From Anaerococcus sp. mt242 (GTDB lineage Bacteria; Bacillota; Clostridia; Tissierellales; Peptoniphilaceae), in assembly GCF_016798225.1 (NCBI RefSeq), contig NZ_JAEUYX010000003.1, forward strand, positions 102,550-166,549: a stretch of 64,000 bases of DNA, given 5' to 3'. Positions 1-8,737 of the stretch are shown piece by piece; position 1 is the first letter of the stretch; each line of letters begins with the position of its first letter. The notes under the pieces are model-generated. The model was not told the origin of the DNA and made no database searches. It saw only the letters and a list, made by a program, of their open reading frames with translations. A program made the translations under genes and the position numbers.

Positions 1-1190
1 CAGAAGGCAAAACAGTATTTGTAGAAAATGCTGTTTATGGCGAAACTCTAGATGCCGAAATCCTTGCAGAAAAGAAAAATTTCTTAGAAGCAAGAAAATC
101 ACAAACAAAATTAAAAAGTGATTATCAAAGAAAACCTCCATGTCCATATTTTTATGAATGTGGAGGTTGTTCTATAATGGATATTAATTATAAAACACAA
201 ATAGACTTAAAACAGAATCTTATAAAAAATGCAATAAAAAAATCCACTGGCATTAATTTAGAAGACATTGAAGTAATTGAAAGCCCAGAATTTAGCTATA
301 GAAATAAAATTAGATTGCAAGTAGATAAAGATGGTGGATTAAATTATCTAGAGACTTATTCTAAAAAAATGGTAAAAATAGATGATTGTCTAATTGCAAA
401 TGAAAAAATAGCTGAAAATTTAGTTGATATTGCAAAAATAACCAGAGAGATCAATCAAAAATTTACAGGTATTATAGAAGAAATTTCCATTAGAGCAAGC
501 GAAAAAAATATTTTATTAAACCTGCAAGGAAACTTTAATAATAAAGCTATTGCATACATAAAAGAAAGATATTCAAATAGCATTTATAATATCAACTTAT
601 TAGTAGCTAGAGATTTAATTATTATCAGTGGAGAAGGATACCTAGATTATAAAATTGGTCAAAAAGAATTTAAAATAAGTGCCAATGATTTTTACCAGGT
701 AAATGACTACCAGATAGAAAAGTTATATGGTGTGGCCAGAGAATTTTTAGGAGAAAATCAAAAACTCCTAGACCTCTATTGCGGATCAGCAACAAGCTCC
801 ATGTCAATAAATGACGATAACATAGTAGGTGTAGAAATAAATAAAAATGCAATAGAAGATGCCAAAGAAAATGCAAAAAGAAATGGACTTCGTGACTATA
901 AATTTATAGCAAAAAATGCAAAATTTATAGATAATAATTTCATAAACAAAGAAAAAATAGACGCAATAACAGTAGACCCACCAAGAGCCGGCCTAGATAA
1001 AGAAGTAGTAAAGACAATAGCAAATGCAGATATAGAAAAAATAGTTTATATATCCTGTAATCCTCAGACCTTAGCCCGTGATATAAAAAGATTTATAGAC
1101 AGGGGATATAAATTAGAAAAAATAAAAGCAGTAGACATGTTCCCTCAGACCATGCATGTGGAGACTGTGGTATTGATGTCAAGAAAATAA
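1..1190 (+). CDS. rlmD: 23S rRNA (uracil-C5)-methyltransferase, RlmD/RumA (TrmA) family, 5'-partial
   Basis: The reading frame is open from base 3, so the gene begins upstream of the window. The visible part starts at the end of a TRAM domain, then shows the [4Fe-4S] cysteine set (CPYFYECGGC, with a fourth Cys in DDCLIAN), an SAM-binding segment (LLDLYCGSATSS), the VDPPRAGLD motif and the catalytic-Cys motif YISCNPQTLARD. These are diagnostic of SAM-dependent tRNA/rRNA uracil-5 methyltransferases with an Fe-S cluster. Family knowledge says it methylates a 23S rRNA uridine, but exact site specificity (U747 or U1939 type) cannot be read here. An ATG at 177 lies inside the protein, after the Fe-S cysteines, and is not the start. 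The 3' end (1155-1183) recurs twice downstream, marking it as an integration site. Confidence 0.95.
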   Translation, partial: EGKTVFVENAVYGETLDAEILAEKKNFLEARKSQTKLKSDYQRKPPCPYFYECGGCSIMDINYKTQIDLKQNLIKNAIKKSTGINLEDIEVIESPEFSYRNKIRLQVDKDGGLNYLETYSKKMVKIDDCLIANEKIAENLVDIAKITREINQKFTGIIEEISIRASEKNILLNLQGNFNNKAIAYIKERYSNSIYNINLLVARDLIIISGEGYLDYKIGQKEFKISANDFYQVNDYQIEKLYGVAREFLGENQKLLDLYCGSATSSMSINDDNIVGVEINKNAIEDAKENAKRNGLRDYKFIAKNAKFIDNNFINKEKIDAITVDPPRAGLDKEVVKTIANADIEKIVYISCNPQTLARDIKRFIDRGYKLEKIKAVDMFPQTMHVETVVLMSRK

Positions 1191-1220
1191 GATAATAGGC
1201 TATAAGACTGTTTAAATCAA

Positions 1221-1262
1221 TGGCTTTTAAGATTTCTAAAGAAATCCTAAAAGTCATTTTTC
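1221..1262 (+). terminator. Rho-independent terminator of rlmD
   Basis: A long hairpin with arms 1221-1236 and 1241-1256, one mismatch and a G-U pair, is followed by a T-rich run. It lies 31 bases after the rlmD stop. A related but weaker hairpin follows the third copy of the rlmD tail at 5613-5650. Confidence 0.8.
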
Positions 1263-1426
1263 TATTTGGAAAACACCTTGTGGGAACACATCAATAGAAA
1301 AAATCGAAAAGGTATGTAGACAGGATAGATATTTATAGGGAGAGTGAACAGGATAAATAATATCAGACTACTTATCATGTAATAAAAATTATATAATAGT
1401 AATTAGGTTGAATTAAGGAGTTCAAT

Positions 1427-2334
1427 ATGAATAAAAAAACAAATCTGATATTATCTAAAAAACAATTCCAAATTCAACGAGTAGGAATCTATGCACGAGT
1501 CAGCACGACAGATAAAGAACAGTTAAATAGTTTAGTTGCCCAAATATCTGCTTTAACTAGGCTTGTATATCATTATTACAATTGGAAACTTGTAGATATT
1601 TATATTGATATTGCATCAGAAAAAACTAAATCAAGTAGGAAAGGATTCTCAAGAATGGTTGAAGACATAAAGAAATAAGATATTAATATAATCGTTACAA
1701 AGAGCGTCAGTAGATTTGGTAGAGATACAGTAGATGCTTTAGAAGCGTTAAAAGTAATAAAGCAAGCCAGTGCAAGAATTATCTTTGAACAAGAAAACCT
1801 AGATAGCCAAGAAGATGATACAGATATGATCATATCCATTATGGAATCATTAGCACAATCAGAAAATGAACAGCGAAGTGAAATATAAAATGGGGTCTAA
1901 AACAAAGAGCTGCACAAGGCACATCAAAACTTTATAATCGAAAGTGCTATGGCTATGATCATGATGAAAATGGAGAGCTGATTATAAATTTTCAACAAGC
2001 AAAAATAGTCAAGAAAATATTTAATTGGTACTTAGATGGGAAAAGTGTCATAGGCATTGTCAAAGAATTTGAAAAAGAAAAGATTAAATCTGCAACAGGG
2101 AAAAACAAATGGCCAAAAAGAAGTATTGAAACTATGTTAGAAAATGAAAAGTATACAGGTTCTGTAAAACTATTAGATTCAGTAAATAAAGAAAATTATT
2201 ATCTTCTAAAAGATAATCACGAAGCAATTATTACCGAGGAAGTATTTAATAAAGTTCAAGAAGAAAAATCAAGTAGGAGTAATCTTGATGAGGAAAATAA
2301 TAGAAAGAGTAGAAAATATAGTTCGAAAAATTGA
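1427..2334 (+). pseudogene. large serine recombinase (resolvase family), broken and truncated
   Basis: The start (ATG 1427, preceded by AAGGAG) opens a serine recombinase N-terminus with the catalytic motif GIYARVST. The frame hits TAA at 1676-1678, continues in the same frame with clear resolvase sequence (SVSRFGRDTVDALEAL) to SENEQRSE, then needs one inserted base near 1883 (TAA at 1886) to continue through KWGLKQRAAQGTSKLYN and the recombinase domain to TGA at 2332. The zinc ribbon and coiled-coil C-terminus of this family are missing: about 300 residues remain of about 500. It has at least one nonsense codon, one frameshift and a 3' truncation, so it is not functional. Lying just downstream of rlmD, it is probably the decayed integrase of an element that used rlmD as its target. 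Confidence 0.85.
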
Positions 2335-2419
2335 TTGATCTACAAAAAAATTATAATAATAAAAATTGCTATTTAAAGAAAAAAGTTTTTTCTTATTTTA
2401 AATAAAAGATAGGAGTTAT

Positions 2420-3352
2420 ATGTTGAATAAAAAAAACAAATTAAAAATCGATGATGTTGAAAATTTAGAATCAGTCATGTCAAGTCACAATTTTAATATT
2501 ATAAGAAATAATAAACCATTTCCATTTCGAGGTGTAATGAGTATATTTGCATTAATTGTAGTAGGACTAGTTATGCTGATTATTTTTGCTGAAAATTTTA
2601 CGAATAAGCAAATAAATTTTTTGGGAATTATGGGCGCGACGTTTATATCTTTCTTTGCGGTTTTTTACACAATAAATAAAGAAGGTAGGGATAGTTATAT
2701 ATTAGCAAAAAAATCTGCAGCAGTATTGTCTAAAATTTTAGAATCAGTAGATAACCAAATATCAAGAATAGAAAATGGTATGCTTTATCCTGTTATTTAT
2801 CCGAAAAATTGGCTTGATTATTATGGAAACTGTTCATTTTATTTAGAATATGATTACATGGAATATCTTTTCAGAGAATTTGAAATTATAGATAAAATAA
2901 ATTACTGTATTAAAAAAAACGATAAAGAAGAACTTTTAGAGGTGATTAAATATAGAAGAAAAATTCTTACTGATTGGAATACAGACTATGATATTCTCAC
3001 TACTCGTCTTAACTTATCTAGTTTTTCAATAGGTATGAATGAGATTATATCTTGGAGATTTCAAAAATCTTATAAGGATTTTGAAAAATTTTTTATTGAA
3101 AATTATTCTGATAAAGTAAAAGAATTGACTATGGAATATTTAAAAAAGAACAATAATTCCTGTGATGTTAATCTAGCTTTATACTATGTTATGGATAAAA
3201 TAAGAGAAGACTCTGATTTAAAAGATGGTAGTTATAAATTTGAAGTTATCGAAAATAAAAAAATGGTAAATACAATTTTTAAGGTTTATTTATCGCTTCA
3301 AGAAGATGATTTATTTTATTTGTGTTGGGGAGAGCTTCATTTGAATGAATAA
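2420..3352 (+). CDS. hypothetical membrane protein with cytoplasmic C-terminal domain
   Basis: This 310-residue protein starts at ATG 2420 behind TAGGAGT. Two adjacent hydrophobic segments lie at about residues 42-60 and 68-85, followed by about 220 mostly polar residues rich in Lys, Glu and aromatic residues. I do not recognise the family. Its position between two recombinase remnants and two extra rlmD tails suggests it is cargo of an inserted element. The overall shape (membrane hairpin plus soluble domain) is shared by some defence and sensing proteins, but nothing visible supports assigning that role. Confidence 0.6.
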   Translation: MLNKKNKLKIDDVENLESVMSSHNFNIIRNNKPFPFRGVMSIFALIVVGLVMLIIFAENFTNKQINFLGIMGATFISFFAVFYTINKEGRDSYILAKKSAAVLSKILESVDNQISRIENGMLYPVIYPKNWLDYYGNCSFYLEYDYMEYLFREFEIIDKINYCIKKNDKEELLEVIKYRRKILTDWNTDYDILTTRLNLSSFSIGMNEIISWRFQKSYKDFEKFFIENYSDKVKELTMEYLKKNNNSCDVNLALYYVMDKIREDSDLKDGSYKFEVIENKKMVNTIFKVYLSLQEDDLFYLCWGELHLNE

Positions 3353-3486
3353 TAAGAAATATTGATTTGGGGTCTTCAAAATAGCCTAATCAAAATCAAT
3401 GGTGAAGTAGATAGAATTGACAGCAAAATAATGAAATATCAACAAAATATGAAGTAAACAAGTTTCAGAAAAAAGCATATGTATTA

Positions 3487-3528
3487 CATGTAGAGAGTGT
3501 AGTATTGATGTCAAGATTGAAGGACTAA
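3487..3528 (+). repeat. second copy of the rlmD 3' end (putative att site)
   Basis: Reading from 3487 gives HVESVVLMSRLKD and a stop, matching the true rlmD C-terminus HVETVVLMSRK at 1155-1190. The DNA is nearly identical over 29 bases (3487-3515 against 1155-1183). There is no methyltransferase sequence upstream, so this is a junction fragment, as expected from an element that inserted within the 3' end of rlmD and regenerated the reading frame. Confidence 0.75.
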
Positions 3529-3700
3529 ACGGCATAGAAAAGCCTTGAAATAAAGGGGTTTTGATGGTGTTGCCAAGAAAAGATGCATCATCGTAATCCC
3601 ATTTTCAGATCGTTTAAAACAGCCCTGACTACTGGAAATCCAAGGCAAGGCAAGTAACTACGGAATTGTTTTTTTGACATTTTGAGACAACAAAACTGTT

Positions 3701-3850
3701 GTCAATGGTGTATTTCTCAACAAACAGGTCAGGAAGATTACCGAATACACTGAATCTCTGGTTAGAAGGCTTAGTGAAAACATTACAGTTTATGATGAGA
3801 AACAGGCTGTGGAATTCAAATCAAGTCTTGAGATAGAAAGCGGTGGATAA
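3701..3850 (+). pseudogene. C-terminal fragment of a second site-specific serine recombinase
   Basis: The frame ending at TAA 3848 reads TEYTESLVRRLSENITVYDE and then VEFKSSLEIESGG. This resembles the extreme C-terminus of large serine recombinases, where a helix is followed by ITVYDDKFTVEFKSG-type sequence. No start codon or upstream domain is present. Base composition is higher in GC than the surroundings. It cannot be the missing end of the 1427-2334 pseudogene without a rearrangement, so a second element is more likely. Confidence 0.55.
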
Positions 3851-3870
3851 AAATAATATATCAGGATAGG

Positions 3871-3904
3871 TCACCTCGTCAGGCAATGACGGGGTGATTT
3901 TTTT
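3871..3904 (+). terminator. Rho-independent terminator
   Basis: An 11-bp stem (3871-3881 with 3887-3897), loop of five bases and seven T residues follow the recombinase fragment by about 20 bases. The stem is GC-rich compared with the neighbourhood. Confidence 0.85.
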
Positions 3905-3979
3905 GTAAAAATGCTTTAAAAATAGAAAGCATATGAAACTGCTACAACATTGTCGAGTTGATATTTACATAATTTTTAC

Positions 3980-4007
3980 TTGAAAAGACAATAACACATG
4001 ATATAAT
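3980..4007 (+). promoter_or_regulatory. sigma-A type promoter of the AbrB/hydrolase pair
   Basis: TTGAAA at 3980-3985 and TATAAT at 4002-4007 are separated by 16 bases, 50 bases upstream of the AbrB-like start. Confidence 0.65.
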
Positions 4008-4056
4008 TAGTATGAAATGTATAACAAAGAATACTGATTGTTAAGGAGATAAAGAT

Positions 4057-4314
4057 ATGAAAAAAAGCAAGCAGAGTCAAACAAACTTGGAATATGAGAA
4101 TAAAACTGAGAAAAACGAACAAGGGTTTTATGCATGGACTGCAAAAGTTGGCACTAAAGGGCAGATTGTAATTCCAAAAGAGGCAAGGAAATTGTTCCAT
4201 ATCGAAAGTGGTGACACAATCCTCCTGCTGGGTGATCAAAATCAGGGAATAGCATTGATAAGCGGTGATAAAATGACTGAGATGCTACAGGCAATTAAGG
4301 GGGAAATACTATGA
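4057..4314 (+). CDS. AbrB/SpoVT-type DNA-binding protein
   Basis: The 85-residue protein has a SpoVT-AbrB swapped-hairpin domain at about residues 28-72, seen as VGTKGQIVIPKEARKLF followed by GDTILLLGD. Such proteins are transition-state regulators or antitoxin-like DNA binders. The start ATG 4057 has AAGGAG upstream and its own promoter at 3980. The stop overlaps the start of the next gene by four bases (ATGA), so the two are translationally coupled, and it probably controls that hydrolase. The pair is less AT-rich than its surroundings and lies between two degenerate rlmD tails, consistent with recent transfer on an integrative element. Confidence 0.85.
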   Translation: MKKSKQSQTNLEYENKTEKNEQGFYAWTAKVGTKGQIVIPKEARKLFHIESGDTILLLGDQNQGIALISGDKMTEMLQAIKGEIL

Positions 4315-5438
4315 AACGTATGAAACGATTAAAAATCATTATAGTTGTTTTGATAGTGATAGTTGTGATTTTAGTAGGCTTTGCATATCGAACGCTTTAC
4401 TTTGATTATGGAAACGATCGGTTTATGAAGAAAAAGGGGAAGCAATTAGGATTTACAGAAAAAGTGTACAAGACAGCTGATGGTAGTGAAATAGCATACT
4501 TAGAAGGACCTGATAATGGGGAGCCGCTTTTACTAATTCACGGTCAGATGGTATCAAAAGAAGATTATACAAAAGTTTTACCGGAACTCTCAAATCATTT
4601 TCACATCTTTGCAGTAGACTGTTACGGACATGGAAAATCATCTAAAAATCCAGACAAGTATCAGCTTATTTCCATTCGTGATGATTTGATTGATTTTATG
4701 AGAGATGTAATCCGTGATAAAACATTTCTTTCGGGGCATTCTTCCGGAGCTTTAATATCTGCGGCCATAGCATCAAAAGACAAAGAACAGGTGAAGGGAC
4801 TTCTCCTTGAAGATGGACCTTTCTTCTCTACTGAGCCAGGTAGAGCCGAACATACTTTTTCTTATCTTGAGTTTAAGACGATCCATGATTTTCTTTCGCA
4901 AAAAGTGGAGAAGAATTATACGAGATATTATCTTGATAATACTTATATGAAATCACTTTTCAATAAAGATGGAAAAAATAATTGGGACTTTATAGTCAAA
5001 AATCCTTTTTCCGAGAGAATTAGGGAAAATAGTGGGAAAATGCCAATTGTTTGGTATTATCCTCCTGAAATCGGTCTGAATGGAATTATATTCTTAACGC
5101 GTAATATGCAGGACGGAACAGGAAACTATGATTTAAGATTTGGGGAGACTTTTTACGATTTTTCCTGGTTTGATGGAGTTGACCAGAAAAAGATGTTGAG
5201 CGAAATAGAATGCCCGACGATCATTCTTCATGTTGCGCCTTCAAAGGAAACTGCGCCGAGCTATTATGATGAAAAAGGAATATTACTATCTGCCATGGAC
5301 GAAAAAGATGCAGAAGAAGTTCATACTTTAATCAAAAACAGTACGCTTAAATCTGGTTATGAATCAAGTCACGATATTCATGCTGACTTACCGGAACAGT
5401 TCGTTGATGCAATGATGGAGATGAAGCAGCAGAAGTAG
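4311..5438 (+). CDS. membrane-anchored alpha/beta hydrolase
   Basis: The 375-residue protein begins with a strongly hydrophobic anchor (about residues 8-28) and then an alpha/beta-hydrolase fold: LLLIHGQM (oxyanion region), VDCYGHGKSS, and the nucleophile elbow SGHSSGALISAA with Ser in GHSSG. A C-terminal SSHDIH supplies a likely catalytic His. It is probably an outward-facing esterase or lipase-like enzyme; the substrate is unknown. It overlaps the AbrB-like gene by four bases and is cargo between putative att sites. Confidence 0.85.
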   Translation: MKRMKRLKIIIVVLIVIVVILVGFAYRTLYFDYGNDRFMKKKGKQLGFTEKVYKTADGSEIAYLEGPDNGEPLLLIHGQMVSKEDYTKVLPELSNHFHIFAVDCYGHGKSSKNPDKYQLISIRDDLIDFMRDVIRDKTFLSGHSSGALISAAIASKDKEQVKGLLLEDGPFFSTEPGRAEHTFSYLEFKTIHDFLSQKVEKNYTRYYLDNTYMKSLFNKDGKNNWDFIVKNPFSERIRENSGKMPIVWYYPPEIGLNGIIFLTRNMQDGTGNYDLRFGETFYDFSWFDGVDQKKMLSEIECPTIILHVAPSKETAPSYYDEKGILLSAMDEKDAEEVHTLIKNSTLKSGYESSHDIHADLPEQFVDAMMEMKQQK

Positions 5439-5565
5439 CGGATATGCCCATTGAACGGGCATTGACATTTACCCGGAAACATCATTTTTTTTGCCAACTT
5501 CTATCGTGCAACGAGCGTGGAGGCTCTCTTCCAAATGTATCGTTATCGTCAGGGTGGTCTTGGTA

Positions 5566-5601
5566 CATGTGGAGACGGTAGTCTTACTTGAGAAAAAATA
5601 A
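5566..5601 (+). repeat. third copy of the rlmD 3' end (putative distal att site)
   Basis: Reading from 5566 gives HVETVVLLEKK and a stop, a clear RlmD/TrmA-family C-terminus that differs from the resident one (HVETVVLMSRK). It is followed, as in the resident gene, by a hairpin (5613-5650). No other methyltransferase sequence precedes it. It probably marks the far boundary of the inserted region. Confidence 0.7.
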
Positions 5602-5612
5602 ATACTTCATAT

Positions 5613-5650
5613 GACTTTTAGGATAAAGAATATGTTCTAGAAGTCTTTTT
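5613..5650 (+). terminator. terminator-like hairpin after the third rlmD tail
   Basis: Arms 5613-5623 and 5635-5645 pair with several G-U pairs and are followed by TTTTTT. The stem sequence is related to the rlmD terminator at 1221-1262. The remainder of 5439-5988 holds no gene that I can support; 5651-5988 is very AT-rich and carries the upstream region of the next operon. Confidence 0.6.
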
Positions 5651-5988
5651 TAGTATCCTTGCTTTTCTTAAAAAAGAATTTGATTTATTGTAATAATAAA
5701 AATATTGGAATTATCATTACAAAAGATAGTTATTTATGAAGAGGAACTTATGACGATTTTACATTTGAGAATAAGATTAACATAGAAAAAATTTAGTTTT
5801 ACAAAATTTATACACATAAGTTAGCAGTAATTTGTTTTACTTGAGCTTATAATTAAATATAGGATTAAATATAGATAAATCAAAAAGTTTAATATAGAAA
5901 TAACAATAATATAGATAGTGGAATTGAATTAAACTTAATTTTAATATTGGGATTGAAGACATAAATAGCATTAGAAAAGGAGTGTAGG

Positions 5989-7536
5989 TTGAAAAAACAA
6001 AATGTAATTTTAATTATGCATTTATTACTGCAAGTTATTTTATTTATGCCTATAGCACCATTTATAAAATATCAGCAAACATTAGATGTGGGAATTTTTA
6101 TAGTATTTTTACTAAGCATTATTAATTTTATAGCCTATATCGTATGTGTGTTAAATTCTGAAAAAAATTATATACTGATTCATAGCCTAGTAGTTGAATT
6201 ATTTATTATTTTCAATTTTTTAGAAGATTTAATATTAAGAGACTTATTAATAGGAAAACATATTGAACTATTAATCTATAGCTTGATATTATTTGCAAGT
6301 TTTAATCTTATAAATCCATCGAATAAAAATAAGTTCATGCCATTAATTACAACAATAGGAATTATTATATCGATAATAATGATGGAATTTAATACTTCTC
6401 TAGCATATTCAATATTTAATTATGTTGTGATTATTTTATTATTGACTCCAATAATATTATATTCAAAGGATAAAAACATTCGAAAATATGAAAGTAAAAC
6501 AATTATAATATTGCAAACTCTGTTTACAATAACTTTTTTCATATACAAGAAGTATGAAGGCGAGGGGCTTGTTTCTATAAGTGAGTATCAATTATTTACA
6601 TGTATCTTCATTGAATTTGTATTGTTATATAGGATTAGTAAGACAAAAATTAAAAGCGGTTTAGTATTTTTTTCCCGTTCTTTGAGAAAAATATTTCCTG
6701 AATTTATCATTTTATTTATAATGTTGTATTTAACATCAATATCTTTTCCAGGAGTTACATTATTTTCTTTAAGCTTTTTTATGTTTTTAGTAGAATTTAG
6801 ATTGTACGAAAAATATAAAAAATCTAACTTGATAACTTTTGAGGAAATGTTGGATAACTATTATGTTGAAAAACATAGAAATTTAGAAATTGAAAAATTA
6901 AATACTTTAAGGATACAGACATTTTTACATGATGACATTCTACAGATTATAATAGCAATACGAAGGTGGATAGAAGATAATCTTTCAGGATCTGGCAAAA
7001 AATACATTATAGAAAACCTGGATAAGTTAAATGATCTGATTCGCCATGAAATAAATTCATTTAATCCAATGTTAAATGATTATAATTCTCTATATGACGC
7101 ATATAACAGACTTATAGTAGATTTAGAAAACATGTATTTAAACAATAATATGCTTATAGAATTTGAGTGTGATAGAAATATAGATTTGCCCAGTCCGTAC
7201 GCCGAGTTAATTTATAAATGTATTAATGAATTATTAATAAATGCATTAAAACATTCAAAAGGTTATAGTACTGACATTATTCTCAAAACGGTAAACGATA
7301 AAATCAATCTTAAAATAACAAATTATGGGGATTATTTAGAAGATGAAGAAAAAATAGTAGAGGGAAATATAGGATTAAATATATTAAGGTTTAACTTAAG
7401 CGAATATGGTGGAAAATTTCATTTTTATTTTTCTAAAAATCAAAATGAATTGGATGAATCATTTGTAGAATTTAAAATAGAAGTTCCAGTAGATAGGAGT
7501 GTAGTAAATGAAAATCTTATTAATAGAAGATCATAA
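5989..7536 (+). CDS. sensor histidine kinase, NarL-partner type
   Basis: The 515-residue protein begins with TTG at 5989 behind AAAAGGAG; no ATG fits as well. About eight hydrophobic segments fill residues 1-270, followed by a dimerisation box with the phospho-acceptor His in FLHDDILQ (about residue 317). A HATPase domain follows, with the N box in ELLINALKHSKG and G boxes in NYGDYLEDE and GNIGLNILRFNLSEYGG. The HDD box and LuxR-type partner place it with the HPK7/NarX-like kinases. It overlaps the response regulator gene by 29 bases. The ligand is unknown; the downstream ABC exporter suggests a peptide or membrane-stress signal. Confidence 0.9.
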   Translation: MKKQNVILIMHLLLQVILFMPIAPFIKYQQTLDVGIFIVFLLSIINFIAYIVCVLNSEKNYILIHSLVVELFIIFNFLEDLILRDLLIGKHIELLIYSLILFASFNLINPSNKNKFMPLITTIGIIISIIMMEFNTSLAYSIFNYVVIILLLTPIILYSKDKNIRKYESKTIIILQTLFTITFFIYKKYEGEGLVSISEYQLFTCIFIEFVLLYRISKTKIKSGLVFFSRSLRKIFPEFIILFIMLYLTSISFPGVTLFSLSFFMFLVEFRLYEKYKKSNLITFEEMLDNYYVEKHRNLEIEKLNTLRIQTFLHDDILQIIIAIRRWIEDNLSGSGKKYIIENLDKLNDLIRHEINSFNPMLNDYNSLYDAYNRLIVDLENMYLNNNMLIEFECDRNIDLPSPYAELIYKCINELLINALKHSKGYSTDIILKTVNDKINLKITNYGDYLEDEEKIVEGNIGLNILRFNLSEYGGKFHFYFSKNQNELDESFVEFKIEVPVDRSVVNENLINRRS

Positions 7537-8113
7537 AATGGTCGCAACTTCTTTAAAAATGAGCTTAGAGACGGACGAATCTATTTCTGTAGATATAGTA
7601 AATAATGTTACAGACCTTAGCATAAATGAATCCATCCTTAACTATGATTTGTTACTAGTAGATATTAATTTGACAGGAATAGATGGAACAATAAATGGTT
7701 TAGATCTGACAGAAGAACTGATTAATATATATGAAGACTTAAAAATTGTAATTTTAACTGCGTATAAATTAGACTTCTACATTAAAAGAGCAAAAAGAAT
7801 TGGTTGTAAAGGATTTATTTCCAAAGAAGAAGAGACAACTAAACTAATAGAGGATATAAAATCTATAGTTCTGGAAGATAAAGCTATATTTTCAGAAGAA
7901 AATTATATGGTAGAGCCATTAACAAAAAGTGAAATCCATATAGTTAAACTTTATTCAAACGGACTATCAAGGAAAGAGTTAGCTAAAGAACTAAATACAA
8001 ATGTAAGAAGCCTAGCAGTATCATTATCAAGAATTTATCAAAAGTTAGGTGTTAGAAATTATCAAGAATTGATAGATAAAGTACGTGAATTAGGGTACGT
8101 AGATTCATTTTAA
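7508..8113 (+). CDS. response regulator, NarL/LuxR family
   Basis: A 201-residue protein with an N-terminal receiver (acidic pocket in LLIEDHK, phospho-acceptor Asp in LLLVDINLTGIDG, conserved Lys in GFISKEEE) and a C-terminal LuxR-type helix-turn-helix (about residues 140-195, LTKSEIHIVKLYSNGLSRKE). ATG 7508 lies inside the kinase gene, so the two are coupled. A terminator follows at 8119, but the ABC genes just downstream are the likely targets. Confidence 0.92.
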   Translation: MKILLIEDHKMVATSLKMSLETDESISVDIVNNVTDLSINESILNYDLLLVDINLTGIDGTINGLDLTEELINIYEDLKIVILTAYKLDFYIKRAKRIGCKGFISKEEETTKLIEDIKSIVLEDKAIFSEENYMVEPLTKSEIHIVKLYSNGLSRKELAKELNTNVRSLAVSLSRIYQKLGVRNYQELIDKVRELGYVDSF

Positions 8114-8118
8114 AGACA

Positions 8119-8151
8119 AGCATTAGAATTTTATAATTCTAATGCTTTTTT
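8119..8151 (+). terminator. Rho-independent terminator
   Basis: A perfect 12-bp stem (8119-8130 with 8135-8146) with a four-base loop and a T run lies five bases after the response regulator stop. Confidence 0.92.
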
Positions 8152-8292
8152 TATTCACAAAAGTTAGCTGAAGTGAAATTTTATTTATATTAGAATGTTA
8201 AAAGAATGAGTCATGTAATATATATTTTATGTTCATGAGTATAGAAGTAACTTATTTTTAGTATTAGAAATTAATAAAAAGGAGAGATAGAA

Positions 8293-8694
8293 GTGAAAAA
8301 ATCAAAATTTAAAATTGCTATAATAATACTTATCTTAGCATTTGTTGTATTATTATTTAATGCTAGAAAAGATAAAAATTGGGTTGCAGATTATTCGGAG
8401 AATGAGAACATTAAAACATATAGTCTATTGATAACTAATAATAAAAATGAAGATATTAATAAACAGTTTAAATCTCTAGCTTTAAATGAAAAAATGTATT
8501 TGAGGATACTTAATATTGATAAGACTAATGAAGAAAAAAGTAATATAGATATTGATAATAATAAAATACCTTATATCATCATGGTAGATAATGGGCGTCC
8601 TAAAAATGTAATATCTTTAGAAAGATATAATGAGTTAGAAAATAATTTAAAAGAATATTTAGATGAAGAATTAGATAAAGATTATTTTGACTAA
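8293..8694 (+). CDS. hypothetical membrane-anchored protein, thioredoxin-like C-terminus
   Basis: A 133-residue protein starting at GTG 8293 (GGAGAGATAGAA upstream) has one N-terminal hydrophobic segment (about 7-24) followed by a hydrophilic extracellular region. The end (IPYIIMVDNGRPKNVIS) resembles the last strands and cis-Pro turn of a thioredoxin fold, but there are no cysteines, so no redox role. It lies 43 bases upstream of the ABC ATPase and is probably in the same operon, perhaps as an accessory to transport or immunity. Function is not known. Confidence 0.6.
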   Translation: MKKSKFKIAIIILILAFVVLLFNARKDKNWVADYSENENIKTYSLLITNNKNEDINKQFKSLALNEKMYLRILNIDKTNEEKSNIDIDNNKIPYIIMVDNGRPKNVISLERYNELENNLKEYLDEELDKDYFD

Positions 8695-8737
8695 CTTATT
8701 ATTCTAAGATTCATATACAAAAAGGAGAAGAATGTAA

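Noticed and set aside
1427..5438. Intact integrative element or prophage
   Set aside because: Both recombinase genes are broken and no conjugation, replication or structural genes are present.
5460..5560. Coding fragment upstream of the third rlmD tail
   Set aside because: The stretch is less AT-rich than its surroundings and can be translated for about 20 codons, but it shows no recognisable motif and no start, so no gene is claimed.
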